64,000 nucleotides of DNA from Gp7-AA10 sp035636095 (GCA_035636095.1 DASPZU010000087.1:81000-144999), one strand, 5' to 3'. Shown: positions 53,227-62,306, counted from the stretch's first letter. Notes: generated from the sequence alone by a model not told the origin. Program-made: numbers and translations.

Positions 53227-54714
53227 ATGCGCTTTCTTCTCGCAATCATCTCGGGCGTCTTGTTCGCGCTGGCCTTTCCCAATGCCGCAATGGGCTGGTT
53301 GATTTTCATCGCGCCCATTCCGCTCTTCATCATCCTCGCGCGCGCGACACGGGCTCGCGATGCATTTCTCCTCGGCTGGATCTCTCAGTTCACGGCGTGG
53401 CTGATCATGGTCCCGTGGGTGGTGCGGGTGATGTCGCACTACGGCGGGCTGCCATACATCACCGGCCTCCTCATCTTCGTCGCGATGTGCATCGTCCTCG
53501 GTCTCTACGGCGGCCTTTTCGGCCTGGTCGTCTATCGCATCAGGCCCGGCGATCCGTTTCACCGCTGGCTTCTGATTCCGCTGGCCTGGGCGGCAATCGA
53601 GTACGGGCGCACGTATCTGCTGACCGGGTTCCCCTGGAATCTGATCGCGGGGGCCATCGTCGATTACACCCCGCTGCTGCAATTCGATCGCGTCGCGGGC
53701 CCGTACGCGTTAGGCGTTCTCATCCTCATTCCATCGGCGACCGTGGCCTGGCTGATCGCGACACGGCCGCACGGCATGCGCGTCACGGCTGTGGTCGCGT
53801 CGGTGACGATCCTCTGCTTCGTGTGGTGGGCGACTGGACTGGTGGCAGAAAAACTGATCGCGCGTCAAAGCGGGCCGACCTACACCGCCGCGCTTGTGCA
53901 GCCGAACATCTCGCAGGAAATGCGATGGGACGCCAGGAGCCTGACCGAGATTTTTCAGCGGATGATGAACATGACCGACACGGCCATTCGCTCCGGCGCG
54001 TCGATCGTGATCTGGCCGGAGTCGACCGTGCCGCTTTCGTACAGCACGACCGATTTTTTCCGCAACGAAATTGAATCGGTCTCCCACCACTCCGCCGTCG
54101 ACATCATCCTGGGATCGGTTGCCGAGGACCCGGAGGATCCAAATCGGATCTGGAACGCGGCCTTCCTGGTCAGCGGGGGACGCACGATCGGGCACTACGA
54201 CAAGATCCGCCTTGTGCCGTTCGGTGAGTATGTGCCGCTGCGCAAGATGCTTTTCTTCGCGAGCAAACTGGTGCACCAAGTCGGCAACTTCCAGTTCGGC
54301 ACGAAGGAGACGCCGCTGGCGGGCGTGCTGCGCTACGGCCCTGCCATCTGCTACGAAATCGTGTTCCCGCAGATTCCGCGGACGCAGGTGGTTCACGGCG
54401 CGAACGTGCTGGTCACCATCACCAATGACGCCTGGTACGACGGAACGTCGGCGCCCAGGCAGCATCTGAATCAGGCCAGGCTGCGGGCAGTCGAAACCGA
54501 TCGTTACCTTCTTCGAGCAGGTACGACGGGCATTTCGGCGTTCGTCGATCCGACCGGCCGGATCGTCGAGGAAATTCCGATGAACCGTCAGGGCATTATC
54601 TACGCGCGGTTTCAACCACGACACACGACCACGCTCTATGTAAGATTGGGTGACTGGTTCGCGTGGGTGGCATGTTTCGTTGTGCTTTTTGCGATGTTGC
54701 GGAAAAAGGGATGA
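53227..54714 (+). CDS. lnt: Apolipoprotein N-acyltransferase
   Basis: A 495-residue inner-membrane enzyme that adds the third acyl chain to lipoproteins. Six or seven TM helices come first (about 3-200), then a nitrilase domain with Glu in WPESTVP, Lys in YDKIRLVPFGEY and Cys in GPAICYEIVFP, and a last TM helix. Several lipoproteins in this window are its likely substrates. ATG 53227. The final Gly codon and the stop lie in the first heptamer of the next repeat. Confidence 0.95.
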   Translation: MRFLLAIISGVLFALAFPNAAMGWLIFIAPIPLFIILARATRARDAFLLGWISQFTAWLIMVPWVVRVMSHYGGLPYITGLLIFVAMCIVLGLYGGLFGLVVYRIRPGDPFHRWLLIPLAWAAIEYGRTYLLTGFPWNLIAGAIVDYTPLLQFDRVAGPYALGVLILIPSATVAWLIATRPHGMRVTAVVASVTILCFVWWATGLVAEKLIARQSGPTYTAALVQPNISQEMRWDARSLTEIFQRMMNMTDTAIRSGASIVIWPESTVPLSYSTTDFFRNEIESVSHHSAVDIILGSVAEDPEDPNRIWNAAFLVSGGRTIGHYDKIRLVPFGEYVPLRKMLFFASKLVHQVGNFQFGTKETPLAGVLRYGPAICYEIVFPQIPRTQVVHGANVLVTITNDAWYDGTSAPRQHLNQARLRAVETDRYLLRAGTTGISAFVDPTGRIVEEIPMNRQGIIYARFQPRHTTTLYVRLGDWFAWVACFVVLFAMLRKKG

Positions 54715-54784
54715 GGGCTGAGGGATGAGGGCTGATGGCCGGCGCGGAGCGTTCATCCCTCATCCCTCCGCCCTCATCCCTTAG
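54708..54784. repeat. 7-nt-register palindrome (GGGATGA / CCCTCAT)
   Basis: Eleven heptamers in one register: GGGATGA, GGGCTGA, GGGATGA, GGGCTGA, then three central heptamers, then CCCTCAT, CCCTCCG, CCCTCAT, CCCTTAG. The lnt stop (54712-54714) is inside the first unit. It ends ten bases before the prfB start. Confidence 0.9.
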
Positions 54785-54794
54785 AGTAGGAGAC

Positions 54795-55899
54795 ATGAAA
54801 GAAGAGACGATCACAAAGATCCCTGAAGTGCGCGACCGGCTGGCCTCGGTCCGGAGCTATCTTTGACCTCGATTCGGCCCGCAAGTCGCTGCAGGAGATC
54901 GAGCGGCAGATCTCCGCGCCCGGATTCTGGGACAACCCGCAGGCCGCGCAGGAACTCGGCCGCAAGCGCTCGCGCATAGAAAAGCGCGTCGCGGCCGGCG
55001 AGTCGCTCAACACCAAATCGGAAGAGCTCGACGTGCTGATGGAGCTGCAGCGCGACGGCGAGAACGTCGACGCCGACATCGAAGCGCTGGTGGCGCAGCT
55101 CGAGTCTGAAATCGATCAGATCGAGTTGACCATGAAGCTCTCCGGCGAGCACGACGATCGCGACGCCATCGTTGCCATCCATCCCGGCGCCGGCGGAACC
55201 GAATCGCAGGATTGGGCCGAGATGCTGCTGCGCATGTACCTGCGTTTCGCGGAGCGCCGAGGATGGACGACCGAGACCGTCGATTATCAGGCCGGGGAGG
55301 AAGCAGGCATCAAGAGCGCGACCATGATGGTTCGCGGCGATTATGCGTACGGCTATCTGAAATCGGAGCACGGCGTGCATCGCCTGGTCCGTATCTCGCC
55401 CTACGATGCTGCCAAGCGACGGCACACGTCCTTCGCGTCGGTGTACATCTATCCCGACATCGACGAGGACATCCACATCGAGATCAACGACAAAGACCTT
55501 CGCGTCGACACCTACCGATCGTCGGGCGCCGGCGGCCAGCACGTGAACGTGACCGACTCGGCGGTGCGCATCACGCATCTGCCGACCGGAATCGTCGTCA
55601 CGTGTCAGAACGAACGGAGTCAGCACAAGAACCGCGACGTCGCGATGAAGCTGCTGCGCGCCCGGCTGTATCAGGTCGAGCTCGACAAGCGGCAGGAGGA
55701 GCAGGAGAAGCTCGAAGGTGAGAAGAAGGACATCGCGTTCGGATCGCAGATCCGGTCATACGTTCTGCAGCCCTACCAACTGGTGAAGGATCTGCGAACC
55801 GGATATGAGGTGGGCGACGTGCAGCGCGTGCTCGACGGCGATATCAACGGCTTCGTCGAGGCCTACCTCGCCCAGCGAGCGCGGACGACGGCGGAATGA
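54795..55899 (+). CDS. prfB: Peptide chain release factor 2, programmed +1 frameshift
   Basis: A 367-residue RF2 made from two frames: 23 codons from ATG 54795 to TGA 54864, then a +1 shift into the frame that runs from 54865 to 55899. The GGQ motif is in SSGAGGQHVNVTDSAVRITH. The recognition tripeptide usually written SPF reads SPY here (RISPYDAAKRRHTSF). RF2 reads UGA and UAA. AGGAG lies before the start. Low RF2 favours the shift, so the gene regulates itself. The next gene overlaps by four bases. Confidence 0.95.
54853..54867 (+). promoter_or_regulatory. RF2 programmed frameshift site
   Basis: CTTTGAC (54861-54867) is the conserved slippery codon CTT followed by the TGA stop and C. The internal Shine-Dalgarno-like GGAG lies at 54853-54856, weaker than the usual AGGGGG. 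Confidence 0.92.
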
Positions 55900-57266
55900 A
55901 AGTCGCAATGTTCACGCCCATGCCGCCGGCGCGCACAGGTGTCGCGCACTACGCGTCGATGCTAGTGCCGAAGTTGCGCGAGCATGTGGAGCTCGAATTG
56001 ATCGAAGACGGCACTCAGAACTCAGCACTCAGCACTCAGGACTTCATTTACCAGCTCGGCAACAATCCCCACCACGAGTGGATCTACAAAGAGGCGATGC
56101 GCAATCCCGGCGTGATCGTGCTGCACGACATCGTGCTGCATCATCTGATCGTCGAGATGACGCTGGCGCGCGGCGACGTCAAAGGCTATGTCGAAGCGCT
56201 GGAGGCCAATCACGGGGCGGTGGGGGCGGCGTGGGCGCGGGGGAGGGCGGCGGGGTTGCACAGCGAGATGGGAAATTTTCTTCTGCCGGCATCGATCGAT
56301 ATCGCGAACCGCTCGCGTGCCGTGATCGTGCACAACCGCTATTCGGCGGATCGTCTGCGATCGTTGGGGGTGCGGACGCCGATTCATGTCGTGCCGCATC
56401 CCTATCAGCCCCAGCATGTGCCCAAGAGCGGCCGCAAGCACGTCATCGGTCTCTTCGGCTTTCTGACCTCCGCGAAGCGCGCGGATGTCGTACTTGCCGC
56501 GTTCCGCCAGGCTCGAGAAGTGAATCGCGATGTCCGGCTCCTGGTCGTCGGCGAGCCGGCGCCTAACATCGACCTCTCCGTCTTCTCCGGCGACGGGATC
56601 GCTTTCAGCGGCTACGTTGCGGACGATGCGTTTGCCGGCTACTTCGGCGAAGTCGATCGGATCGTCAATCTCCGTTATCCGACCGCCGGCGAAACTTCCG
56701 GCACGCTCATTCGAGCATTCGAGGCCGGAAAACCGTTGGCCGTCAGCGACTACGCGCAGTTCGCGGAGCTGCCCGACGATTGCGTCGTGAAGATCCCCTT
56801 TGGCGATCGCGAGGTCGCGGCGCTGACCGATTTTTTCTTGCGAACTCTCCCCGATCCCTCGGAAGCGCAGCAGCGATGGCTGAAACAAAACGCGCGGATG
56901 GAGCTGACGGTAGCCGGCTATCTCGCGGCGCTGCAAAACTCAGGACTCAGGACTCAGGACTCAGGACCGGTCTCGTCGTCGGTCCCTCTTTTCCCAAATC
57001 TCGAGGTCGTGAGCAGGGACGCGACGGCGATCATTGTCCGCAACCTCGGCGAATCGACGTTGAAAGCGCGGGCGTACGGCGAGCCGGGATACCACATCGT
57101 CGCGAACGGTCTGTGGATCGATCTGCCCCGAGATCTCGAGCCGGGCGCGACTGCGACGATCGAGCTTCCGCTGGAGCTGCGCGGACGATCGGTCGATCTC
57201 GTGCACGCGATTCAGGGAATTCCGGCCGTCGATCCGCAGGCGTGGGCGCGTGTCGCGGTTCACTGA
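55896..57266 (+). CDS. Family 4-type glycosyltransferase with translated repeats
   Basis: A 456-residue GT-B protein. It starts MKVAMFTPMPPARTGVAHYA; the donor domain has VIGLFGFLTSAKRADVVLAA, LLVVGEPAP and the acidic region YPTAGETSGTLIRAFEAGKP. A C-terminal beta-rich part (about 365-456) follows. Two places encode ACTCAGN heptamer arrays: one after residue 38 (TQNSALSTQD) and one near 347-357 (QNSGLRTQDSG). Both look like linkers. ATG 55896 overlaps the prfB stop. Confidence 0.88.
   Translation: MKVAMFTPMPPARTGVAHYASMLVPKLREHVELELIEDGTQNSALSTQDFIYQLGNNPHHEWIYKEAMRNPGVIVLHDIVLHHLIVEMTLARGDVKGYVEALEANHGAVGAAWARGRAAGLHSEMGNFLLPASIDIANRSRAVIVHNRYSADRLRSLGVRTPIHVVPHPYQPQHVPKSGRKHVIGLFGFLTSAKRADVVLAAFRQAREVNRDVRLLVVGEPAPNIDLSVFSGDGIAFSGYVADDAFAGYFGEVDRIVNLRYPTAGETSGTLIRAFEAGKPLAVSDYAQFAELPDDCVVKIPFGDREVAALTDFFLRTLPDPSEAQQRWLKQNARMELTVAGYLAALQNSGLRTQDSGPVSSSVPLFPNLEVVSRDATAIIVRNLGESTLKARAYGEPGYHIVANGLWIDLPRDLEPGATATIELPLELRGRSVDLVHAIQGIPAVDPQAWARVAVH
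56013..56040. repeat. Four in-frame heptamers ACTCAGN
   Basis: ACTCAGA, ACTCAGC, ACTCAGC, ACTCAGG in tandem within the GT4 gene. Confidence 0.85.
56938..56965. repeat. Four in-frame heptamers ACTCAGG
   Basis: ACTCAGG four times in tandem, same strand and same reading phase as 56013-56040, 900 bp downstream in the same gene. Confidence 0.88.
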
Positions 57267-57828
57267 CGCCTCGCTCGATCGCCTGCGTCAGATCCTCGGC
57301 CGCCGCCCGGCGATCGAGATCGATGCTCCTGAATATCGCCGCGCGTGCGTTCTCGTTCCCATCGTTCGCGTGAAGGAGGCGTGGTCGATTCTTTTTTCGC
57401 GACGCTCGGCGAATCTGGCCGCCCACAGCGGCCAGATCGCATTTCCGGGCGGCGCGGTCGAACAGGATGAATCGCTCGAAGCAGCGGCCGTTCGTGAAGC
57501 GGAGGAGGAGGTCGGCATTCACCGCGGGGCGGTCGAACTGATCGGCCGCCTCGACGACGTCATCACCAACAGCGGGTTTCTGGTTGCGCCCTTCGTCGGC
57601 GTGATTCGCGAGCGCATCGACTACGTCCTGCAGGAAGCGGAGGTCACCGAGGTTTTCGAGGTGCCCATCGAGGCACTGCTGGACATCGCGCAGCCGGAAG
57701 TGCGCCTGGTGACGTTTCGCGACCGAAAATATCCGGCCTACTTTTATCGTCACGGCGACTACGAGATCTGGGGACTGACAGCGCGGATGCTCAAGGCGTT
57801 CCTCGACCTCGTTTGGCAGTCCTTGTGA
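57250..57828 (+). CDS. CoA pyrophosphatase-type Nudix hydrolase
   Basis: A 192-residue Nudix enzyme. The CoA-type motif LFSRRSANLAAHSGQIAFPG leads into the Nudix box GGAVEQDESLEAAAVREAEE with EVG after it. Such enzymes (NudL/YeaB) cleave CoA and its derivatives to 3',5'-ADP and phosphopantetheine. GTG 57250 overlaps the GT4 stop by 17 bases. The 3' end overlaps the convergent gene by 38 bases. Confidence 0.93.
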   Translation: MSRFTDASLDRLRQILGRRPAIEIDAPEYRRACVLVPIVRVKEAWSILFSRRSANLAAHSGQIAFPGGAVEQDESLEAAAVREAEEEVGIHRGAVELIGRLDDVITNSGFLVAPFVGVIRERIDYVLQEAEVTEVFEVPIEALLDIAQPEVRLVTFRDRKYPAYFYRHGDYEIWGLTARMLKAFLDLVWQSL

Positions 57829-58582
57829 GCCACGCCTCCTGCGCTCGAATGCCTTGATCGAGCGCCGACAGAACGTCCGGAAAAATCTTTCCGTATTCTC
57901 CAAAAAACGAGTGGAACTGTTTCTCCACGTTCGAGACCATGGAGTGATCGAACGTTCCTGCGCTGAAAGCGAACGGAAATCCAATTCTTTCGCTATGCGC
58001 GAGCGTCGGGACTTCGAGCGAGACCAGCATGGTCATTGACAATTGCCCCTTCTCCCACTTGATCACGAGCGGACGTGAGAGCACCTCGGACTTGAAAGAG
58101 CGCGACAGCCGGCGAAAGCCGTAGGCGCCGAGGTTGTCGAGGACGGCGGCGTTGAAATAGTCGTCGAGGTTCGGATCGGGCTTGATGGCGTCGGGGCCGG
58201 AAATCCCGCCGGGATAACGCCAGGGATAGTACCTCTTGATGTATGCGGGGTAATCGCCTTCGTGGGCTGTGAAGAATTCGCGCCACGGATCGTCACTACT
58301 GCTGGCAAGGGCCGACGGCCTGAACCAATTCCTCTGCTGGACAACAAACATGTCGCGTGCCGCGCAGGCGAGTTTTTCGCCCTCGAGGCAACGGTCGAGC
58401 ATGAACCGAATCGCAGAATCGAATCCCGCTCGCACGTTCTTGAGGTACTCGTAGGGGGGCTCGAAGTTCGCGACCCTCGCGGCGATGTCGGCGAGCCGGT
58501 CGCGAGTGATGTTGAAGTATTCCAGGCGCGGCTTATCGGGAAGGCTCCAGACGAATTTCGAGTAATCGGTTTTCTTCCTCAC
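57791..58582 (-). CDS. Hypothetical protein
   Basis: A 263-residue soluble protein that I do not recognise. Features: VWSLPDKPRLEYFNITRDRL near the N-terminus, an aromatic stretch YIKRYYPWRYPGGISGPDAI and a C-terminal helical part with KQFHSFFGEYGKIFPDVLSA. No signal or TM segment. GTG 58582 overlaps the SnoaL-like stop (GTGA), so I prefer it to the ATG at 58615. Its last 38 bases overlap the Nudix gene. Confidence 0.7.
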   Translation of the reverse strand: MRKKTDYSKFVWSLPDKPRLEYFNITRDRLADIAARVANFEPPYEYLKNVRAGFDSAIRFMLDRCLEGEKLACAARDMFVVQQRNWFRPSALASSSDDPWREFFTAHEGDYPAYIKRYYPWRYPGGISGPDAIKPDPNLDDYFNAAVLDNLGAYGFRRLSRSFKSEVLSRPLVIKWEKGQLSMTMLVSLEVPTLAHSERIGFPFAFSAGTFDHSMVSNVEKQFHSFFGEYGKIFPDVLSALDQGIRAQEAWLTRTAKRGRGTP

Positions 58583-58932
58583 GCGAGCATGTTCGCGTCG
58601 CGCGACAAAACCCACTTGCCGCTGACCTTTCGAAAGACGGTGAAGGTCGGACCTTCTCGTTTTTTGCCGCCCATCGTCACACTGATGTGCGAATAGCAGT
58701 AAGCGAGATCGCCGCTGACGTAGATCTCCTTGATCTCGTGTGTCGATTGGATGTCAGCCGGCATCGCTCGGAAATTCTTCGCGAAATCTGCTTTCGTCAT
58801 CGGCTGCTGGCCGCCGCGCAGGAACAGCGCATCGTCGGCCATCAGAGTGAGGATCGTGTCGAGGTCGCCGGCCGGCGTGGCGCGGTGCCAGCGGTCGATG
58901 AGGTCGCGAATCTCTTTTTCGTCGCGGTTCAT
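58579..58932 (-). CDS. SnoaL/NTF2-like protein (DUF4440 type)
   Basis: A 117-residue cone-shaped alpha+beta protein: EIRDLIDRWHRATPAGDLDT, LMADDALFL, YVSGDLAYCYSHISVTM and KWVLSRDANML, typical of the SgcJ/DUF4440 group. These are small ligand-binding or isomerase-like proteins with varied roles. ATG 58932 has TATGAT six bases upstream. Coupled to the next gene by GTGA. Confidence 0.9.
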   Translation of the reverse strand: MNRDEKEIRDLIDRWHRATPAGDLDTILTLMADDALFLRGGQQPMTKADFAKNFRAMPADIQSTHEIKEIYVSGDLAYCYSHISVTMGGKKREGPTFTVFRKVSGKWVLSRDANMLA

Positions 58933-58937
58933 CCCAG

Positions 58938-58944
58938 TATCATA
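58938..58944. promoter_or_regulatory. Fully overlapping divergent -10 boxes
   Basis: Seven bases, TATCATA, read TATCAT on the plus strand (six bases before ATG 58950) and TATGAT on the minus strand (six bases before ATG 58932). The two genes start symmetrically around it. Confidence 0.6.
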
Positions 58945-58949
58945 AGTTG

Positions 58950-59342
58950 ATGCGGCGTCTCGCAATCGTGCTCTTCTGCACACTGGCCGCTTGCGGCAAT
59001 CCGACCGAGCCGCGCGCGATCACGCTCGCCAGCGGACGATGGAGCGGCGACGGCGGTTGTCTGTCGGTCGGCGATTCGGGATGCGATTTCGCTGTCGGTT
59101 GCGGCCACGGTCAATTTCCGAAGCCGGCGATTCGGTCCGACGGAACATTTGACGTCGATGGCACTTATCGCATCGAAGTCGGACCGGTCTCGATCAATCC
59201 TGCGCCGCCGGCGCATTTTTCGGGCTCAATCGCAGGGGACACGTTGACGCTGCATGTCATGCCCACCTCCGGCACGGTTCCGCGTCCGACGTTTTCGATG
59301 AAACCGACGACGGCCGGTCCTTGTCCGATTCCCTGCGTTTAG
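58950..59342 (+). CDS. Small lipoprotein
   Basis: A 130-residue lipoprotein: MRRLAIVLFCTLAAC with Cys15 as lipobox, followed by NPTEPRAITLASGRWSGD. Four to six cysteines in the mature part (GGCLSVGDSGCDFAVGCG, then PCPIPC at the end) suggest disulfides. The rest is beta-rich (FDVDGTYRIEVGPVS). Family unknown. ATG 58950; TTG 58947 precedes it in frame. Confidence 0.8.
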   Translation: MRRLAIVLFCTLAACGNPTEPRAITLASGRWSGDGGCLSVGDSGCDFAVGCGHGQFPKPAIRSDGTFDVDGTYRIEVGPVSINPAPPAHFSGSIAGDTLTLHVMPTSGTVPRPTFSMKPTTAGPCPIPCV

Positions 59343-59495
59343 AACTCGACCGAGGAACGCCCAGGCGTCGGTCAGTGAAACGGGAACCTCAAACTGTGGT
59401 TCGAGCAGACGTTTCATCTTTCGCATGACCAGACCAGCGTCTCGCCGGTAGACCACTGTGGAATCTGTGCGTCATCGCCGGCTGCTGCACGCAAG
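59343..59495. other. Non-coding gap, possible gene remnant
   Basis: A minus-strand frame in this region reads RRDAGLVMRKMKRLLEPQFE and DAWAFLGRVL, which looks protein-like but ends early and has no clear start or partner. It may be the decayed remnant of a gene. Base composition is less GC-rich than the surroundings. Confidence 0.3.
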
Positions 59496-59942
59496 TTAGG
59501 CGGCTCTCCAGCGCTTGCGCACGAAATTAATGACAAAAGAAGTTGGCCACGAAACGAAAGCGAAGAGCGCAAGGAGCAAGGCCGTTCGATAGATCGTGTC
59601 GAACAGGTACTCGCGTGTTCCGAAGAAAACATCGTGACTTACCGGTAAGCCAGCGCTGCCGCGGCGCGCGTCGATTACCACCAGAGCCGTGGCGACGCCC
59701 AGCGCCACCGAAATGGCAACGGCGAGCCAGTCTGCTGGGCGAAGAACCAGCAACAAAAGGAAGACCAGGATCACAGGCGAAAAAACAAGTAGCCACCAAT
59801 AAATCGGGACGGAGTAGAAATTCAACAGCCGAGGAACGAGGAAAAGCCTGTAGATCAATTCGGAGGTTGCCGAAGCCACTCCCGCCGAGGCGAAGCGGGT
59901 GAACCAAAGAAAAAGAGAGTGCCGTTGTGTTTGGTTCGCCAC
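59496..59942 (-). CDS. Hypothetical membrane protein
   Basis: A 148-residue protein with four hydrophobic segments (about 10-32, 43-66, 67-88, 113-135). It begins ANQTQRHSLFLWFTRFASAG and ends basic (NFVRKRWRAA). GTG 59942. GC content is lower than that of its neighbours, and the flanks look degraded, so it may be a recent arrival. Family not recognised. Confidence 0.65.
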   Translation of the reverse strand: MANQTQRHSLFLWFTRFASAGVASATSELIYRLFLVPRLLNFYSVPIYWWLLVFSPVILVFLLLLVLRPADWLAVAISVALGVATALVVIDARRGSAGLPVSHDVFFGTREYLFDTIYRTALLLALFAFVSWPTSFVINFVRKRWRAA

Positions 59943-60010
59943 GTAAAAAACTCGTGCCCGCCCAACTCGTACCGATGCCGGTCGCCGCTTGGCGCGGGCC
60001 GCCTAACAAC

Positions 60011-61126
60011 TCACTTCTTGATCAGCCCGGCCACGTAGCTCTCCAGCGCCTTTCCCTCCGGCCCCGGATCGACGTACGTTCCGTTCACGAGGTAGGTCGG
60101 GGTGGCGCGGACGTCATTCGAGAACGCGGCGCCGACGCCGCCCAGGATCGTCGATTGGATGTCGGCGGAGGCGATGTCGGCATCGTATTTCTTCACGTCG
60201 AGATCGTGGTCCTCCACGAAGCCGCGCGCGAATTCATCGAAGGTGAAGGCCGTCAACTTGTCCTGGTTCGCGTAAACCTGCTTCTTGAATTCCCAGAACG
60301 CGTCCGGCTTCTGCTGCCAGATCGCGCGTCCCGCCACCGCCGCGGCAAACGCCCACGGATGGATCGTCAGCAGCGGCAGATCGAATCGCACGTAGCGCAC
60401 CTGATCGCTGTATTTCTCGAGAATCGGTTTCACAAAACCGGACGCACGCTGACAGGATGGACACTCGAAGTCCGAAAACTCGACGACCGTGACCGCCGGC
60501 CTGGCCGATCCCGTGAAAGGCGATTTGTCGAGGAAGGGCTGAAAACTCTTCAGCCGCGATTCCCGAATATCTTCGCCGATCGGATAGAAGTGCCCGAAGA
60601 AGAAGATCTTGCCGGTGGCATCGATCTCGCCCACCATCGGCACTTTGCCGCGCTCGGTGGTCTGCAGCATGGTCACCTTGTACAGGCCTTCCCGAGTCGG
60701 CTTGCGGTCGATCACCGGATCGTAGCTCTGCTGCAGATTCTCCCACGCGAATTTCTTCAACTTCATCTCGGTCGTCGGGCCGCTGACTCCTTCGATGAAC
60801 CACGGCACTCCGAGGTAGAAGCCACCCTCGCGAGAGACGATCGCGACCCATTGCCCGGCGCACGTTTGTCGATCGCTCTTGAGCTGAATGACATTGCCGG
60901 ACATGTTGATGGGAAGCTTGTGCACCAGAGCGGCCCGCGTCATCTCGACTTTTTCCGAGCAGGTCGGCAGAGCGTTTTTGATCAGCTTCTCGGCGCGATC
61001 GCCAAGCGGAGGAGGCGGGGGCTCGGGCGGCTCTTGAGCAACTGCGCCGAGGGCAAACGCCAACGCCAGGATTCCCGGGACGATTTTTTTCACGATCCAG
61101 TGAAACGAACGCTCAGCGCGCTGCAT
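60011..61126 (-). CDS. DsbA-like thioredoxin-fold protein, secreted
   Basis: A 371-residue protein. Signal helix at about 10-30 (IVKKIVPGILALAFALGAVA), a proline-rich spacer, an N-terminal domain of about 140 residues with two Cys, then a Thioredoxin_4/DsbA domain with active site EFSDFECPSCQRASG (CPSC) and the cis-Pro loop RATPTYLVNG. It should oxidise or isomerise disulfides in the periplasm. ATG 61126 overlaps the dipeptidase end by 14 bases. Confidence 0.9.
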   Translation of the reverse strand: MQRAERSFHWIVKKIVPGILALAFALGAVAQEPPEPPPPPLGDRAEKLIKNALPTCSEKVEMTRAALVHKLPINMSGNVIQLKSDRQTCAGQWVAIVSREGGFYLGVPWFIEGVSGPTTEMKLKKFAWENLQQSYDPVIDRKPTREGLYKVTMLQTTERGKVPMVGEIDATGKIFFFGHFYPIGEDIRESRLKSFQPFLDKSPFTGSARPAVTVVEFSDFECPSCQRASGFVKPILEKYSDQVRYVRFDLPLLTIHPWAFAAAVAGRAIWQQKPDAFWEFKKQVYANQDKLTAFTFDEFARGFVEDHDLDVKKYDADIASADIQSTILGGVGAAFSNDVRATPTYLVNGTYVDPGPEGKALESYVAGLIKK

Positions 61127-62306
61127 TTCCAACCGATTCTCTCTGCATCCGCCGCGCGACCCGCTCGACCTCGGCAAAAACGCGCATCAGGTTTTCGCCC
61201 ATGATCTTCCGAATATCGCCTTCGCTGTAACCGCGCCGTTTCAATTCCGCACGAATTTTGGGGAGCTTGCTCACGTCCTCCATCCCTTCCGGCGTGACCG
61301 AGATGCCGTCGAAGTCCGATCCGATGCCCACGCTGTCGACGCCGGCCACCTTGGCGATGTGATCGATGTGATCGACGATCACTGCCCAGGGAACCTTGGG
61401 CAGCGGATTGTCGGCCAACAATTTCTTCACACTTTCCTGGTAAGGGGTTCCTTCGGCAGGGTCTTTGCTCTTGAGCTCGGTGATGGCGGGTTTGAGGCGC
61501 TCATCGCGCTCACGCGAGGCTTTGAGCACATCGTTCGAAAGAAAGACGGGATAGAAGTTGACCTGCACCACGCCGTGATTCTTCGCCACGGCGCGAAACA
61601 TGTCGTCGGTCATGTCGCGCGGATGATCGGAGAAGATGCGCGCCGACGAGTGCGATGCGACGACGGGAGCTTTGGTGGTCTCGATGACGTCGTAGAAAGT
61701 TTTGTCAGCGACGTGCGAGATGTCGATCATCATGCCGAGGCGATTCATCTCCAGGACGACCTGCTTGCCGAACGGTGTCAGACCGTTGTGCTTTGCTTCA
61801 TCGGTTGACGAGTCGGCCCAGTTGTTCGTATTCGTGTGCGTGAGCGTCATGTAGCGCGCGCCGAAGCGATAGAACCCGCGGAGCAGCTCGAGCGAGTCTT
61901 CGATGGCGTGGCCGCCTTCGATGCCGATGAGGATCGCGCGCTTGCCGTCGGCGGTGATTCTGCGGATGTCGGAGGTCGACTGCGCGAAGCGCACCCACTG
62001 CGGATAGTTGTCGACCATCTCGTGGATGGTCTCCATGATCTTCATGCAGAAGGCGGCGGCGCCGCCCTCTTTGGCATATTTCGCGGGAACGTAGGCGGCG
62101 AAAAATTCGGCATCCAGTCCGCCGGCCTTCATCCGCGGGTAATCGAAATGCCCGCGCGCGTTCCACGCGCCGAGGTCGAAGGGATGCTCCATGTACTCGG
62201 TGGGCGTGTCGGCGTGGGTGTCGACGGTGACGGCGCGCTTCTGTTGCGCGAGGGCGGGAAATGTAAGGAGGAAAACAACCAGCGCGATGCGAACAATGCG
62301 TTGCAT
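61113..62306 (-). CDS. M19 membrane dipeptidase, secreted
   Basis: A 397-residue zinc dipeptidase of the renal-dipeptidase family. Signal peptide MQRIVRIALVVFLLTFPALA; DTHADTPTEY gives the first His/Asp pair; GIEGGHAIEDSLELLRGFY, LTHTNTNNWADSS, DISHVADKTF and VASHSSAR carry the other metal ligands; GIGSDFDGI is also typical. Cleaves dipeptides. ATG 62306 with TACACT six bases upstream. The upstream part of the longer frame is an 8-nt repeat. Confidence 0.95.
   Translation of the reverse strand: MQRIVRIALVVFLLTFPALAQQKRAVTVDTHADTPTEYMEHPFDLGAWNARGHFDYPRMKAGGLDAEFFAAYVPAKYAKEGGAAAFCMKIMETIHEMVDNYPQWVRFAQSTSDIRRITADGKRAILIGIEGGHAIEDSLELLRGFYRFGARYMTLTHTNTNNWADSSTDEAKHNGLTPFGKQVVLEMNRLGMMIDISHVADKTFYDVIETTKAPVVASHSSARIFSDHPRDMTDDMFRAVAKNHGVVQVNFYPVFLSNDVLKASRERDERLKPAITELKSKDPAEGTPYQESVKKLLADNPLPKVPWAVIVDHIDHIAKVAGVDSVGIGSDFDGISVTPEGMEDVSKLPKIRAELKRRGYSEGDIRKIMGENLMRVFAEVERVARRMQRESVGNAAR

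Noticed and set aside
59226..59456. Minus-strand frame with RRDAGLVMRKMKRLLEPQFE
   Set aside because: It overlaps a better-supported lipoprotein gene for half its length and becomes Arg-rich there; kept only as a possible remnant.
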